Shown: positions 28,173 to 36,844, counted from the stretch's first letter. The stretch: 64,000 bases of DNA from Deltaproteobacteria bacterium ADurb.Bin207 (GCA_002070115.1 MWCO01000021.1:1-64000); one strand, 5' to 3'. Notes: generated from the letters alone by a model not told the origin. Numbers and translations are program-made.

Positions 28173-29597
28173 TCAATCGAAGTACACCGAACGCAGGAGC
28201 ATTCGCGCGGCAGTTCGCACCGATCGTTCGAATTCCTCACGGGTCCGAACTCGACGCAGGGCATGAACGACGTACCAGGGACGATAATAAAACAGAAAAT
28301 AGGCGAGCTTGGTGATCGCCTCGATCTGCGTTTCCGTCAGCGTGGTCCAGGGGCTTGGCAACCGCTCTTCGGGCGCTGTTCCGCGAACGTAATCGCGCCA
28401 GTAATCCCGGCCGGTTTGGGTGCGCAGCAGATCGTAGAGCGGTGTGTTGGGTTTCGCAATCGTCCGAGAAAACTGCGCATAATCAAGCCCCAACGACATC
28501 GCGAACAAGATCGTTCGCATCGCCGTGACAAGCGTTTCCTCAGGACTGCCGAGCATGAAAAATCCCAACGGACGAACCCCCTCCCGTTGCAACAAAGCCA
28601 CCGCTCGTCGTGCCGTACTCGGTTGCACGTGCTTGTGCAACGCGGACAATATAGCGTCATTCGACGATTCGATGCCGAGATATACTTGCCGAACACGCGC
28701 GTGGGCAAGCGCACGAGCAGTATGAGCATCGATGCTGTCGACCCGTGCCCGAATCGAATATTCCATATCGGATGGCGCGCGAGCCATGGCCTCGAGCAAT
28801 CGTGAGGTTCGCGACGATGAGGTGAGAAAACTTGCATCGAAATAGTCGATCTCGCGAACACCGTAGCGGTCGTATACCTCGCGTATCTCCGCTTCGACAT
28901 TGTCGACGGAACGTACACCGCGAGGCATGCGGGTTATCGCGCAGAAGTTGCAGGTGTGAGGGCAACCAAGCGTGGTCAGAGCAATGGTGAAGTTGCGCTT
29001 CTGCGAGATGAAAGAATAGTACCGCGAGTTGTCCAAAAGATGACGAGACGGCCACGGAAACGCATCGAAATCGGGTGGTTCGGAATGCGCAGGGTGGACG
29101 ACCAACTCCCCCTCGACCTTGCACCCCACCCCAGCAATCGAATCGATCGTGCCACCGCCATCGAGCGCATCGAGCAAGGCCGGCAACGACTTGTCCGCAT
29201 GACCCACCACGATGAAGTCGATTTCCGGGTGCTCTAACGTCTCCCGAGGATATACCGAGCAATTGACGCCGCCCGCCAAGATAACGCACCCAAGCCGCGC
29301 TTTGATACGACGCGCCCATGCCAGCGTGTCGCGAAACATATAGGTCGAGAAATATAGACCTACGGCGTTCGGACGAAATTCCTGCAACTGCGTCAATACT
29401 TGGTCTTCCGACGCTCGCCCCAATCGAATATCCGCGTTGGCATCGAAGATACGCACCGTATGCCCCGCTCGCTCCGCGATGGCAGCCGCATACGCCACGT
29501 TGATGGGTGGAAATAAACCGAAATCCTCGTCCACCACCGAGATGTTCTCCTCGAACCGCTTGTGGTGATAAGGAGCAAAAACGAAGGCAAGCCTCAT
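28173..29597 (-). CDS. B12-binding-type radical SAM protein 3
   Basis: 474 aa. It starts at ATG 29597 (MRLAFVFAPYHHKRFEENI), rather than at the upstream in-frame start at 29696, whose extra 33 residues look non-coding. The B12-like domain (GLFPPINVAYAAAIAERAGH, CVILAGGVNCSVYP, IDFIVVGHADKSLP) precedes the barrel with TTLGCPHTCNFC (Cys212, Cys216, Cys219). IYFDA-like IDYFDASFLTSSS and YLGIESSNDAILSALHKH follow. The C-terminal part is helix-rich. First gene of a two-gene operon with the protein at 26913. The 29698-29724 stretch separates it from a divergent small membrane gene. Confidence 0.86.
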   Translation of the reverse strand: MRLAFVFAPYHHKRFEENISVVDEDFGLFPPINVAYAAAIAERAGHTVRIFDANADIRLGRASEDQVLTQLQEFRPNAVGLYFSTYMFRDTLAWARRIKARLGCVILAGGVNCSVYPRETLEHPEIDFIVVGHADKSLPALLDALDGGGTIDSIAGVGCKVEGELVVHPAHSEPPDFDAFPWPSRHLLDNSRYYSFISQKRNFTIALTTLGCPHTCNFCAITRMPRGVRSVDNVEAEIREVYDRYGVREIDYFDASFLTSSSRTSRLLEAMARAPSDMEYSIRARVDSIDAHTARALAHARVRQVYLGIESSNDAILSALHKHVQPSTARRAVALLQREGVRPLGFFMLGSPEETLVTAMRTILFAMSLGLDYAQFSRTIAKPNTPLYDLLRTQTGRDYWRDYVRGTAPEERLPSPWTTLTETQIEAITKLAYFLFYYRPWYVVHALRRVRTREEFERSVRTAARMLLRSVYFD

Positions 29598-29724
29598 CGC
29601 ATTGGCAACGTTGACGAGCGGAATAGAAGAACAAAGCACATCGTCGCCCCCAGTATGGTGGAGTGAATGTCCGAGCACAAGCGAACACGTCGGCAAGTCG
29701 ACACGGGATTCGACAGCTCACCTT

Positions 29725-30021
29725 GTGACTCGAACGCAATACCTAACGGTCCACCCGCTCATTTCCGGAGATGAACGGATCACCCTTGCCATCGATTGGG
29801 TAACCACCGGCGCTTCTTGCATGCTGCCCGCTGTAAGTGTACAGCACGCTCGCATGTTGTTGCAGCCGACCATTGTGGTGGAACGACCGCCAGAAGGCCC
29901 TGCAAGGGGCAAATGGGAAGGGGCGCCATGGATGATCATCGCGCTCGTGGTCGTGGCCGTGCTTGGCACATCGGCCTATTGGCTCATGCAACTGCGAAAG
30001 CCGCGCAATCCCCAACCTTGA
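29725..30021 (+). CDS. Small single-pass membrane protein, unknown
   Basis: 98 aa from GTG 29725 (VTRTQYLTVHPLISGDE). A soluble N-terminal domain of about 60 residues is followed by one transmembrane helix (MIIALVVVAVLGTSAYWLM) and a short basic tail. Not recognised. The reading frame stays open upstream to 29602, but those residues look like chance. A different-frame ATG at 29667 has a good GGAG ribosome site and runs 35 codons before a stop. So either the GTG start is right or the gene has a frameshift between 29725 and 29760. It precedes the cyclophilin by 30 bp on the same strand and may be cotranscribed. Confidence 0.4.
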   Translation: MTRTQYLTVHPLISGDERITLAIDWVTTGASCMLPAVSVQHARMLLQPTIVVERPPEGPARGKWEGAPWMIIALVVVAVLGTSAYWLMQLRKPRNPQP

Positions 30022-30051
30022 TGCCCGAACACCATCCAGGAGAACCATAAC

Positions 30052-30567
30052 ATGGCAAATCCACAGGTATTTTTCGATATCACCATCGGAGGAGCCCCCG
30101 CCGGTCGCGTCACCTTCGAACTATTTGCCGACGTCGTCCCCAAAACCGCCGAAAACTTCCGCGCCCTTTGCACAGGAGAAAAGGGCATGGGTCGAAGCGG
30201 AAAACCCCTTCACTTCAAAGGCTCCAGCTTCCATCGCATCATCCCCAACTTCATGTGCCAGGGTGGGGACTTCACTCGCGGAAACGGAACCGGCGGAGAA
30301 TCCATTTACGGTGAGAAATTCGCCGACGAAAACTTCAAGCTCAAGCACTCCGGGCCTGGAACCCTGTCCATGGCCAACGCCGGGCCCAATACCAACGGAT
30401 CCCAGTTTTTCATTTGCACCGCGGATACGAGCTGGCTCGATGGAAAACACGTCGTGTTCGGCCGCGTGATCGACGGCATGCAAGTCGTTCAGCAAATGGA
30501 AGCCGTGGGCTCACGCAATGGCGCCACCAGCAAACCTGTCGTGATCGCCGATTGCGGCCAGCTTTGA
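30052..30567 (+). CDS. Cyclophilin-type peptidyl-prolyl isomerase, divergent-loop class
   Basis: 171-aa single-domain cyclophilin that speeds cis-trans proline isomerisation in folding proteins. No signal peptide, so cytosolic. Active-site residues are all present: [14 protein letters not shown] (catalytic Arg62), NGSQFFICT and the cyclosporin-binding Trp in [11 protein letters not shown]. Unlike ordinary bacterial PpiA/PpiB, it follows eukaryotic cyclophilin A closely, ending in ADCGQL. It also has the 7-residue insertion RSGKPLH at positions 48-54, with Cys40, Glu83 and Cys168. That combination is known from plant divergent-loop cyclophilins, where a Cys40-Cys168 disulfide switches activity. 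An AGGAG site lies 9 bp before the ATG. Horizontal transfer from a eukaryote or an old shared type are both possible. Confidence 0.96.
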   Translation: MANPQVFFDITIGGAPAGRVTFELFADVVPKTAENFRALCTGEKGMGRSGKPLHFKGSSFHRIIPNFMCQGGDFTRGNGTGGESIYGEKFADENFKLKHSGPGTLSMANAGPNTNGSQFFICTADTSWLDGKHVVFGRVIDGMQVVQQMEAVGSRNGATSKPVVIADCGQL

Positions 30568-30675
30568 TGACGCTACCCTTTGCCGATACCCTGCCTGCCG
30601 CACCCCCGCCCTTTCGCGGATAACCCCGCTTCGAACAGCCAGATTCCCGTTCGTCCACACGTATAGGCCATATGC

Positions 30676-32445
30676 CTAATCCAATGGGAATTGACCCGTC
30701 GGAGCCACCGTGTGGCGCGGTACGTCGACCTGCTCATCACGAACCACGACACACCGGCCCAACACCAAAACGTCCAGGTTCGTACGAAGAAAACAACCGT
30801 ATGCGTCCGCGGGCGTACATACAATCGGTTCCCCGCGAACGTTGAAACTCGTGTTGACCAGAACGGGACACCCCGTACGCTCCGCAAACGCTTCCAACAG
30901 CAGTCGATACCGACCATGACGCCCATCCACCGTCTGTACCCGCGCCGTGCCATCGATATGCGTGACCGCCGGTAAAGGTGTCACGTCGCCCCGAACGTTG
31001 ACGACGAACAGCATGTACGGGTCTTCGTAACCGATGGGAACATCGAACCATTCGTGTGCCCGCTCGGCGAGGACAGAAGGTGCAAACGGGCGAAATGATT
31101 CACGAAATTTTATTTTCAGGTTGAGCGTATCGCGGTGCTGCTGGCTTCGTGGGTCCGCAACAATGCTGCGATTGCCGAGCGCTCGCGGGCCGTATTCCAT
31201 TCTGCCTTGGAACCATCCAATCACCGCTTGTTGCTCGAGAAGGTCCGCGACCCGCTCACATAGACTGCGATCGTCAGGGTACCGCTGAAACCTCAGCCCT
31301 TTGGATTGCAAAAAAGCTTCGAGTTCATCATCGCTGAAGCAGGGACCCAACAACGCCCCTTGCATCGTATCGCCACCATGCACGATTCGAGGCTGCGAAA
31401 GAAGCTGGTGCCAAACAAATAGCGCGGCACCAAGCGCGCCCCCGGCGTCACCCGAAGCCGGCTGAACCCATACGCGTTCAAATGGACCATGAGAACGTAA
31501 CCAACCGTTGGCCACGCAGTTCAATGCAACACCGCCCGCAAGACACACGTTTTTCTCACCCGTGTGCTGGTGAAGATGACGCGCACATCGAAGCACGATC
31601 TCTTGGGTCACCGCTTGAATCGATGCTGCCAGATCCTTTTCCCGCTGCGTGATCGGTGCCTCCGGCTGTCGGGCTGGCCCCTCGAACAATCGATGGAATT
31701 TCTTCGATGTCATCGTCGAACCATGCGCAAAGTCGAAATACGAAAGATCGAGGCGAAATGATCCATCCGCTCGAAGATCGATGAGATTATCCATGATGGT
31801 CGGCACAAATCGCGGCTGACCATAAGGCGCCAATCCCATCAATTTGTATTCGCCAGAGTTGATGCGAAATCCCGCCAAATGGGTGAACGCTGCATAGAGC
31901 AACCCCAACGAATGCGGAAACCGCTGCTCGAACAAAATCTCCAACCGATTGCCGTCTCCAACTCCGATCGTCGCGGTGGCCCATTCGCCAACCCCATCGA
32001 GCGTCAACAAAGCCGCGCGCGTAAAAGGCGAAGGAAAAAACGCACTGGCCGCATGTGATTCGTGGTGCTGCACGAACGTAAGACGATGCTGGGGGACACT
32101 CCCAAGACTTCGAGATATCTCCCGAGATAGATGCAGCTTGACGCCCATCCACGATGGAACGGCCCGCAGAAATGCCCGATACCCGCGCGGCGCAAACGCG
32201 AGCCAGGTGTCGATCAGCCGCTCGAGCTTTCGATAAGGTTTTTCATAGAAAACAACATATTCCAAGTCGGATGACGCCAGGCCCCCTTGCTTCAGACAAT
32301 ACGAAATGGCCTGATTCGGAAACGATGGATCATGTTTGATCCTTGAAAAACGCTCTTCCTGAGCCGATGCCACAATCCGGCCGTCGATGACCAAAGCCGC
32401 CGATGCATCGTGATAATATGCCGACAAACCCAAAATGGCCGTCAT
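30676..32445 (-). CDS. NodU/CmcH-family carbamoyltransferase
   Basis: 589 aa. Full-length O-carbamoyltransferase, which moves the carbamoyl group of carbamoyl phosphate via an adenylate onto a hydroxyl of a small molecule. The N-terminal Kae1-like domain carries YHDASAALVIDG, QEERFSRIKHDPSFP and HHESHAASAFFPSPF (metal-site His residues), plus TLDGVGEWAT and CLAGGVALNCVANGWL. The C-terminal domain has GWFQGRMEYGPRALGNRS and FRESFRPFAPS, typical of tobramycin/nodulation-factor/cephamycin enzymes. No polyketide, aminoglycoside or sugar-nucleotide genes are beside it. The close radical SAM genes suggest a small specialised-metabolite pathway, but that is inference. Confidence 0.92.
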   Translation of the reverse strand: MTAILGLSAYYHDASAALVIDGRIVASAQEERFSRIKHDPSFPNQAISYCLKQGGLASSDLEYVVFYEKPYRKLERLIDTWLAFAPRGYRAFLRAVPSWMGVKLHLSREISRSLGSVPQHRLTFVQHHESHAASAFFPSPFTRAALLTLDGVGEWATATIGVGDGNRLEILFEQRFPHSLGLLYAAFTHLAGFRINSGEYKLMGLAPYGQPRFVPTIMDNLIDLRADGSFRLDLSYFDFAHGSTMTSKKFHRLFEGPARQPEAPITQREKDLAASIQAVTQEIVLRCARHLHQHTGEKNVCLAGGVALNCVANGWLRSHGPFERVWVQPASGDAGGALGAALFVWHQLLSQPRIVHGGDTMQGALLGPCFSDDELEAFLQSKGLRFQRYPDDRSLCERVADLLEQQAVIGWFQGRMEYGPRALGNRSIVADPRSQQHRDTLNLKIKFRESFRPFAPSVLAERAHEWFDVPIGYEDPYMLFVVNVRGDVTPLPAVTHIDGTARVQTVDGRHGRYRLLLEAFAERTGCPVLVNTSFNVRGEPIVCTPADAYGCFLRTNLDVLVLGRCVVVRDEQVDVPRHTVAPTGQFPLD

Positions 32446-32601
32446 GGGCGAGGGTTAACCTTAATCATCGAGCCATATTGCGTCGAGAAACCGAATCATT
32501 CGCAAACCTTCCTTGTTCACCCTTTCCTCGCCCTCCTTCGCACACGAACGTTTTTGTTCCTTGGCAGTTCGACCTGCGCCGGTGTTGAATGCTACCCGCC
32601 C

Positions 32602-33279
32602 ATGCCCGCCGCCATACCCATTCCCGCCTTTCGACGCGCCCTATGCCTTGGCTCCGCGCGTCTGGTGTCCTCCGCGCCCTGGCGCTTTGCCAAAGTCATC
32701 GGCATCATTCTGGCCATTTCCTTCACCTTCGCCATCATCTACCTATCAGGCCATGGGCTCGGCCACCAAGTCCATCCCATCGTAGCCCGAACCGCCGTGC
32801 TGATCGCCTGGCTCGGTGGTGCCGTCATCGCCCTGTGGAACGCGGGCGACCGTGCCAAAGCAGACCACCTCGATGGTATCGATGCACTCGCCCGAACCCA
32901 CGGCATCGACCCTCATGCCCTCATCATAAGTAGATTCCTCGCCGTCGCTTTGCGCGTGACCGCACTCGTCATGCTCACCTGTTTGCCTGTCGTGATCGCT
33001 TCCATTGCCGTTTCCCCTTCCTTCTCCGATGCGCTGAAACGCACCTTGTCACTGCTTCCCCTCGCCGGATTCGCCACCGCGGTCGGACTCGTCACCGGCC
33101 CCCTGGCGGGAACCTGCGGTTGGCTCGCGCCACGCCATGGTCGCTCCTGCCTGGCGGTGGTGGTGTTTATCCCTTGGTTTCTCGATGGCTTGGGAACGAC
33201 ATCGCACGCGGGCTCGAACTCGATCCTCGGGTTGCTCGGAACCTTGGCGGACTTGGTAACCAGGGTGGGAACCTCATGA
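32602..33279 (+). CDS. Polytopic membrane protein, first gene of ABC-like cassette
   Basis: 225 aa with several transmembrane helices (VIGIILAISFTFAIIYL, TAVLIAWLGGAVIALWNAG, LRVTALVMLTCLPVVIASIAV, LLPLAGFATAVGLVTGPL, CLAVVVFIPWFL). Not recognised by family motif. Its stop overlaps the ATG of an ABC-type protein by 4 bp, and that gene overlaps a second membrane protein the same way, so this is likely one half of a heteromeric permease. The in-frame start at 32410 is rejected because 64 residues before ATG 32602 look non-coding and would overlap the carbamoyltransferase 5' end. Confidence 0.66.
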   Translation: MPAAIPIPAFRRALCLGSARLVSSAPWRFAKVIGIILAISFTFAIIYLSGHGLGHQVHPIVARTAVLIAWLGGAVIALWNAGDRAKADHLDGIDALARTHGIDPHALIISRFLAVALRVTALVMLTCLPVVIASIAVSPSFSDALKRTLSLLPLAGFATAVGLVTGPLAGTCGWLAPRHGRSCLAVVVFIPWFLDGLGTTSHAGSNSILGLLGTLADLVTRVGTS

Positions 33280-34250
33280 ATCAACCCGTCCTTCGAACCC
33301 ATGCGCTCACCGCCCGCGATGAACAAGGAGGCATCTACGGCCTCGAACTCGCTTTGCCCGCGGGACCCGTGGGCGCCTTGCTCGGCACTCCCTCCGATGG
33401 CTCGAGCGCCCTCGCCAAGACTCTCGCTGGACTGCTTCGCCCCACCATGGGCTCCGTGCTCATCGCGGGAAAAAATCCCCACCAGTCTCCGCAATTGAGA
33501 CGCTCCCTCGGCGTGCTCATGCCCGATGCCAACTTGGCGGATGTTGGCTATGTACGTGAATTAATTGCGTTTGCTCGCGGTCTGCGCGGCACGGAGGCCC
33601 CAAGACACTCTTGGTATGAACCCCTCGGAATCGATTCTTTGGCCCCGCGACAGGTGGCTTCCCTCAACCCACGAGAAGCACGTACCGTCGCCCTTGCCTT
33701 GGCCCTCGCCGTCGCTTCCCCCACCGCCCTCATCCTATTCGACCCGCTCGCGGCGGACGTGACCGCCCATACCCTACGGCCCTTGTTGAAAGAGAAAGCG
33801 GAACAAGGCGCTTGCCTGCTCGTGATCACGCCGTCCGTACAAGATGCGATCGCCCTTTGCGACGATATGGCTACCCTCGAACGAGGCCGGATTGGACGCG
33901 CTTTGGGCCAACCAGATGTAGACGTGCTGGTGCCAGGAATGCCCGCCGAATTGCGCGTGTGGTGCGACCATCCCCGACGATTGCTCTCGGCCCTTTCGCT
34001 CGCTGCCGAAGTGAAATCCCTGTCCTGGACCGAAATGCACGAAGGGGGGATGGTGCTCGTTCGCTGCTCTGGCGCGGAGTCTTGTGCAAAAACCATCGCC
34101 AAGGCCGCCCTTCAGACGGGGGTCGAAGTGCGCGCCATTCAACAGACCATCCCGGGAACGCCGGAAGTATACGCCGCCTCCGCTGGCATCATGCTAGCCA
34201 AACACCATCAAGCTGCTTATGCCGCTACCGTCGCGGAGGAGCGCTCGTGA
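33276..34250 (+). CDS. ABC-family ATPase-like protein with degenerate catalytic motifs
   Basis: 324 aa. The fold follows an ABC ATPase: YGLELALPAGPVGALLG, GLLRPTMGSVLIAGKNPHQSPQLRRSLGVL, then a helical region and a C-terminal extension of about 110 residues. Walker A reads GTPSDGSS, so the essential Lys is Ser43. The LSGGQ signature becomes SLNPREAR, the Walker B Glu is replaced by Pro (LILFDPLA), and the switch His is Pro (LVITPSVQDA). ATP hydrolysis is therefore unlikely; nucleotide binding is doubtful. Translational coupling by 4-bp overlaps with flanking membrane proteins says it is still part of a complex. A true non-ABC protein of similar shape cannot be ruled out. Confidence 0.8.
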   Translation: MNQPVLRTHALTARDEQGGIYGLELALPAGPVGALLGTPSDGSSALAKTLAGLLRPTMGSVLIAGKNPHQSPQLRRSLGVLMPDANLADVGYVRELIAFARGLRGTEAPRHSWYEPLGIDSLAPRQVASLNPREARTVALALALAVASPTALILFDPLAADVTAHTLRPLLKEKAEQGACLLVITPSVQDAIALCDDMATLERGRIGRALGQPDVDVLVPGMPAELRVWCDHPRRLLSALSLAAEVKSLSWTEMHEGGMVLVRCSGAESCAKTIAKAALQTGVEVRAIQQTIPGTPEVYAASAGIMLAKHHQAAYAATVAEERS

Positions 34251-34939
34251 ACCGATTCGCCTTGGCGATGGGTGGGCGACTGGCTCTCCAACGACTCCGC
34301 GGCCGCTCCACCTTGCTTATCGCGGCAACTTCCGGTGCGTTTTGTACCTTGGCGGCTTGGGCAGAACGACATGCGGACCCCGCCAGCGCCGCAAGCCATG
34401 CCTTGCGGGGAGCGTCGTTCGGTTTGATCATTCCCCTGGCCACCCTCGCTGTCGTGACCCTGGTTTTCCAGCGTCATAGACCCGACGATGCCGTAGGATG
34501 CGCTGCCGTGTTGGGCGCCAACCGACGCCTCATCGTGGTGGGGGCGCTGCTCGCCACGAGCATCATATCGGCTTTCCTCGGCCTCGTTATCGCTGCGCTT
34601 ACCGTCCTTGTTGCATTCGCTCGAATCGACGCACTCGTGGTTACCGATCTTTTGACTTCCGCGTGGATCGGAGCGCTGTCCGGATTGGGATATACATGGT
34701 ATTTCGGCGCTGCATCGACCCTCGGACGTCGTGGAGGCGGACGATGGCTTGCCTGGGTCTTCGATTGGCTCTTTGGTTCGACGCTAGGAGTTGGCGCGAC
34801 CTTGTTTCCCAAGTCTCATCTGCTCAACTTGTTGGGGGCGGAACCCGTGATGGGTCTGACACAAAAGCAAAGCTTCGCCGCGCTTTTGGGAATCGCATTC
34901 GTGTCGGCCGCCGTGTTGGTGGCGCGTATCCGAAAATGA
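34247..34939 (+). CDS. Polytopic membrane protein, third gene of ABC-like cassette
   Basis: 230 aa from GTG 34247, with GGAGGA 6 bp before it and a 4-bp overlap with the upstream stop. Helices: TLLIAATSGAFCTLAAWAE, LIIPLATLAVVTLVFQ, LIVVGALLATSIISAFLGLV, AWIGALSGLGYTWYFGA, LLGIAFVSAAVLVARI. Like the first gene it has no family motif I recognise. Together they could form a membrane pair around the ATPase-like protein. The longer in-frame start at 33812 is a shadow of the upstream gene. Confidence 0.68.
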   Translation: MNRFALAMGGRLALQRLRGRSTLLIAATSGAFCTLAAWAERHADPASAASHALRGASFGLIIPLATLAVVTLVFQRHRPDDAVGCAAVLGANRRLIVVGALLATSIISAFLGLVIAALTVLVAFARIDALVVTDLLTSAWIGALSGLGYTWYFGAASTLGRRGGGRWLAWVFDWLFGSTLGVGATLFPKSHLLNLLGAEPVMGLTQKQSFAALLGIAFVSAAVLVARIRK

Positions 34940-34964
34940 TATATCCGGCCCTTCACCCAACGAA

Positions 34965-35093
34965 TCACGATGCCGTCCACACCGTCTGCGCAATCCCCTG
35001 CGCCGCGCTGCCATCGCTGCCGTTTTCGCCTTTGGAGACGTTCAATGCCGTATGTGGCTTTGAGATCATGGCACCACCGGGAAGGGCCGCGCA
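34965..35093 (-). pseudogene. Decayed C-terminal remnant of a third Gly-rich lipoprotein paralogue
   Basis: Read on the minus strand this fragment gives ALPGGAMISKPHTALNV, then SKGENGSDGSAAQGIAQ, then a stop. The last about 35 residues line up with the C-termini of the two intact paralogues upstream (LGGAKITWVATALSKSNGG... and LGAGKVTRYGTELHVSAGG...), including the G-x-A-Q motif before the stop. A TGA at 35094-35096 ends the open frame on the N-terminal side, so no full gene remains. It lies 184 bp past the end of the first paralogue, as expected for the third unit of a tandem array. The rest of 35097-35276 shows nothing else. Confidence 0.6.
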
Positions 35094-35276
35094 TCATGGT
35101 TTTTCCGTGAGCGTCGAACCGAAAACAGCATGATTGCCGGGGGTATCACTCAATAAGTTGAATATCACCCCTATCTCTGTGGACGATGCCGTAACCTTTG
35201 GGACAGGCGATCGTTCAAATTCAAATCATTAATGGTAATCATGTGAAATATAAGGGAAAAATTATCGGTCGGGCAC

Positions 35277-36806
35277 CTACGGGACGATGTATTGTTCTTG
35301 AGCCATCCCCGCTGCGGCCTTGCTGTCTCCGGCTTTTCCCCCGTTGGACTTTGACAAGGCGGTTGCCACCCACGTTATTTTAGCGCCGCCGAGTTGGAGC
35401 AGGGTAATCGACGGTCCACCTGCGCCGCCGCCACCATTTCCCCCTCTTTTGCCGTCACCACCGGGACCTCCCGCGTTGGCTTGCACGGTCTCCGTCTTGT
35501 TTTGTACGCACTGGCAGCCATACGTAGTCGTCTCGTACCTGCAGTTCAGGACGCAGGAGGCTTCCCCAGGGTTTCCTGTAGTTCCCGGTAATCCGGATGT
35601 ACCTGGTGCTCCGACTGTGCCATCTCCTCCGTCAAGCGCGCGGACGCTCGAACCGATCAATTTCACGATACTGTTACTTCCTTCCGCGTAGATCCCGAAA
35701 GAACCGCCTCCTCCACGTCCACCCCCGCCACCACTACCCCCTTTTCCGCCACAACCGCACGTCCCCCGCACGGTGATCGAGGACTTCGAGCTTGCCGAGG
35801 TATCACAGCTGCTATTGTTTGCACAAGGATGCCGACATTGGTCGATACACACCGGATCCGATATCTTAGTTTCACCGGCAGTACCGTTATGTCCAGTGAC
35901 TCCGGGGAGGCCGTTCTGTCCATTTCCTGGCTCGTAACCATGGGGCAAATACTTGCCTTGTTGGGCACTAACACCCGGATCGCGGTCATTTCCGCTTTGC
36001 CCATCACTGCAGTTCGTTTCCAGCGATGTGCAATTGGGTGACGTTGCATCGATCGTGACCGTCGCCTGCCCCCCCGATTGCCCCGCGCACGCCTCCACCG
36101 CCACATCTTCGAGAATCAGAGTCGCCCCATGCACCATAATTCCATAACACGACTTACCGGGCGCGTTGGGCTGCGCGTTCTCTGTCAGGGTGGCCTTCAC
36201 CGTCAATGTGCGAAGCGTGAACGCGTCTGACCCATATTTCGCTTCCAATCCAACCGGCAAAGGCGATGCCAACACAGTATCGTTCCGGGCGTTCGGGGAA
36301 CACATCCGTTTCCAGGTATTCCCATCCAGCTTCCACCCGCCTATGATCGTCAGCCCACCATGTGAGTTTTGCAACGAGATGGATTCCGAATAAACCCCTG
36401 CGTCGAGCACCACGAGCATGAGATTTTTTTGCAGCGCAACCGCCAATGCCTTGCCTACACTGCCAAGCGGCGATGAAGCGGACCCGTCTCCCGTCGTGTC
36501 GCTCCCTTTATCCGCACTGACGTAAACGGCCTGTGGCGGTTGTTCCAAGGGATCACAGTCCCCAGCCCCGCTTTCACTGGCTTCCTGGATCACATCCGCA
36601 GAACCCTCGACCGCCCCATCGACAACCTCCCCATCCCCCAACGTGTCTTCCGGCCTATCCACAGCCGCATCTACCGGCTTTTCGGCGGAGGCGTCGCCTA
36701 CATCACTCGTGAACGGGTCTCCCGCGCAACTTACCAGATACAATGACGCTAACAAGGCCATGGCCGAAGCGCCAATCGAGGTTTTGGACGACTGCCCCTG
36801 CATCAT
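35277..36806 (-). CDS. Gly-rich surface lipoprotein, tandem paralogue 1
   Basis: 509-aa lipoprotein with lipobox LVSC and a Asp/Ala-rich linker. Residues about 105-250 start YVSADKGSDTTGDGSASSPL and GSVGKALAVAL, and continue as repeated strands (LVVLDAGVYSESI, LTIIGGWKLDGNTWK), the look of a right-handed parallel beta-helix as in pectate-lyase-like proteins. From about 290 it changes to GxxG-type repeats (GLPGVTGHNGTAG, GKGGSGGGGGRGGGG) with a CGCGG core. ATG 36806 has GGAG 6 bp upstream; the in-frame start at 36875 is rejected. It is about the same as the gene at 36969 from end to end. Probably extracellular; binding target unknown. Confidence 0.78.
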   Translation of the reverse strand: MMQGQSSKTSIGASAMALLASLYLVSCAGDPFTSDVGDASAEKPVDAAVDRPEDTLGDGEVVDGAVEGSADVIQEASESGAGDCDPLEQPPQAVYVSADKGSDTTGDGSASSPLGSVGKALAVALQKNLMLVVLDAGVYSESISLQNSHGGLTIIGGWKLDGNTWKRMCSPNARNDTVLASPLPVGLEAKYGSDAFTLRTLTVKATLTENAQPNAPGKSCYGIMVHGATLILEDVAVEACAGQSGGQATVTIDATSPNCTSLETNCSDGQSGNDRDPGVSAQQGKYLPHGYEPGNGQNGLPGVTGHNGTAGETKISDPVCIDQCRHPCANNSSCDTSASSKSSITVRGTCGCGGKGGSGGGGGRGGGGSFGIYAEGSNSIVKLIGSSVRALDGGDGTVGAPGTSGLPGTTGNPGEASCVLNCRYETTTYGCQCVQNKTETVQANAGGPGGDGKRGGNGGGGAGGPSITLLQLGGAKITWVATALSKSNGGKAGDSKAAAGMAQEQYIVP

Positions 36807-36836
36807 GAGTTTCTCCGCGAATGATGTAAGAAGTAA

Positions 36837-36844
36837 TAGCATAA
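36837..36844 (-). promoter_or_regulatory. Putative -10 element TATGCTAT (paralogue 1)
   Basis: The octamer lies 30 bp before ATG 36806. It is the same motif as at 1410 and 38504. The flanking sequence is AT-rich, unlike the genes around it. Confidence 0.4.

Noticed and set aside
33812-34246. Long in-frame extension of the third cassette gene
   Set aside because: It reads in another frame through the certain ABC-like gene; the GTG at 34247 has a good ribosome site and fits the 4-bp overlap.
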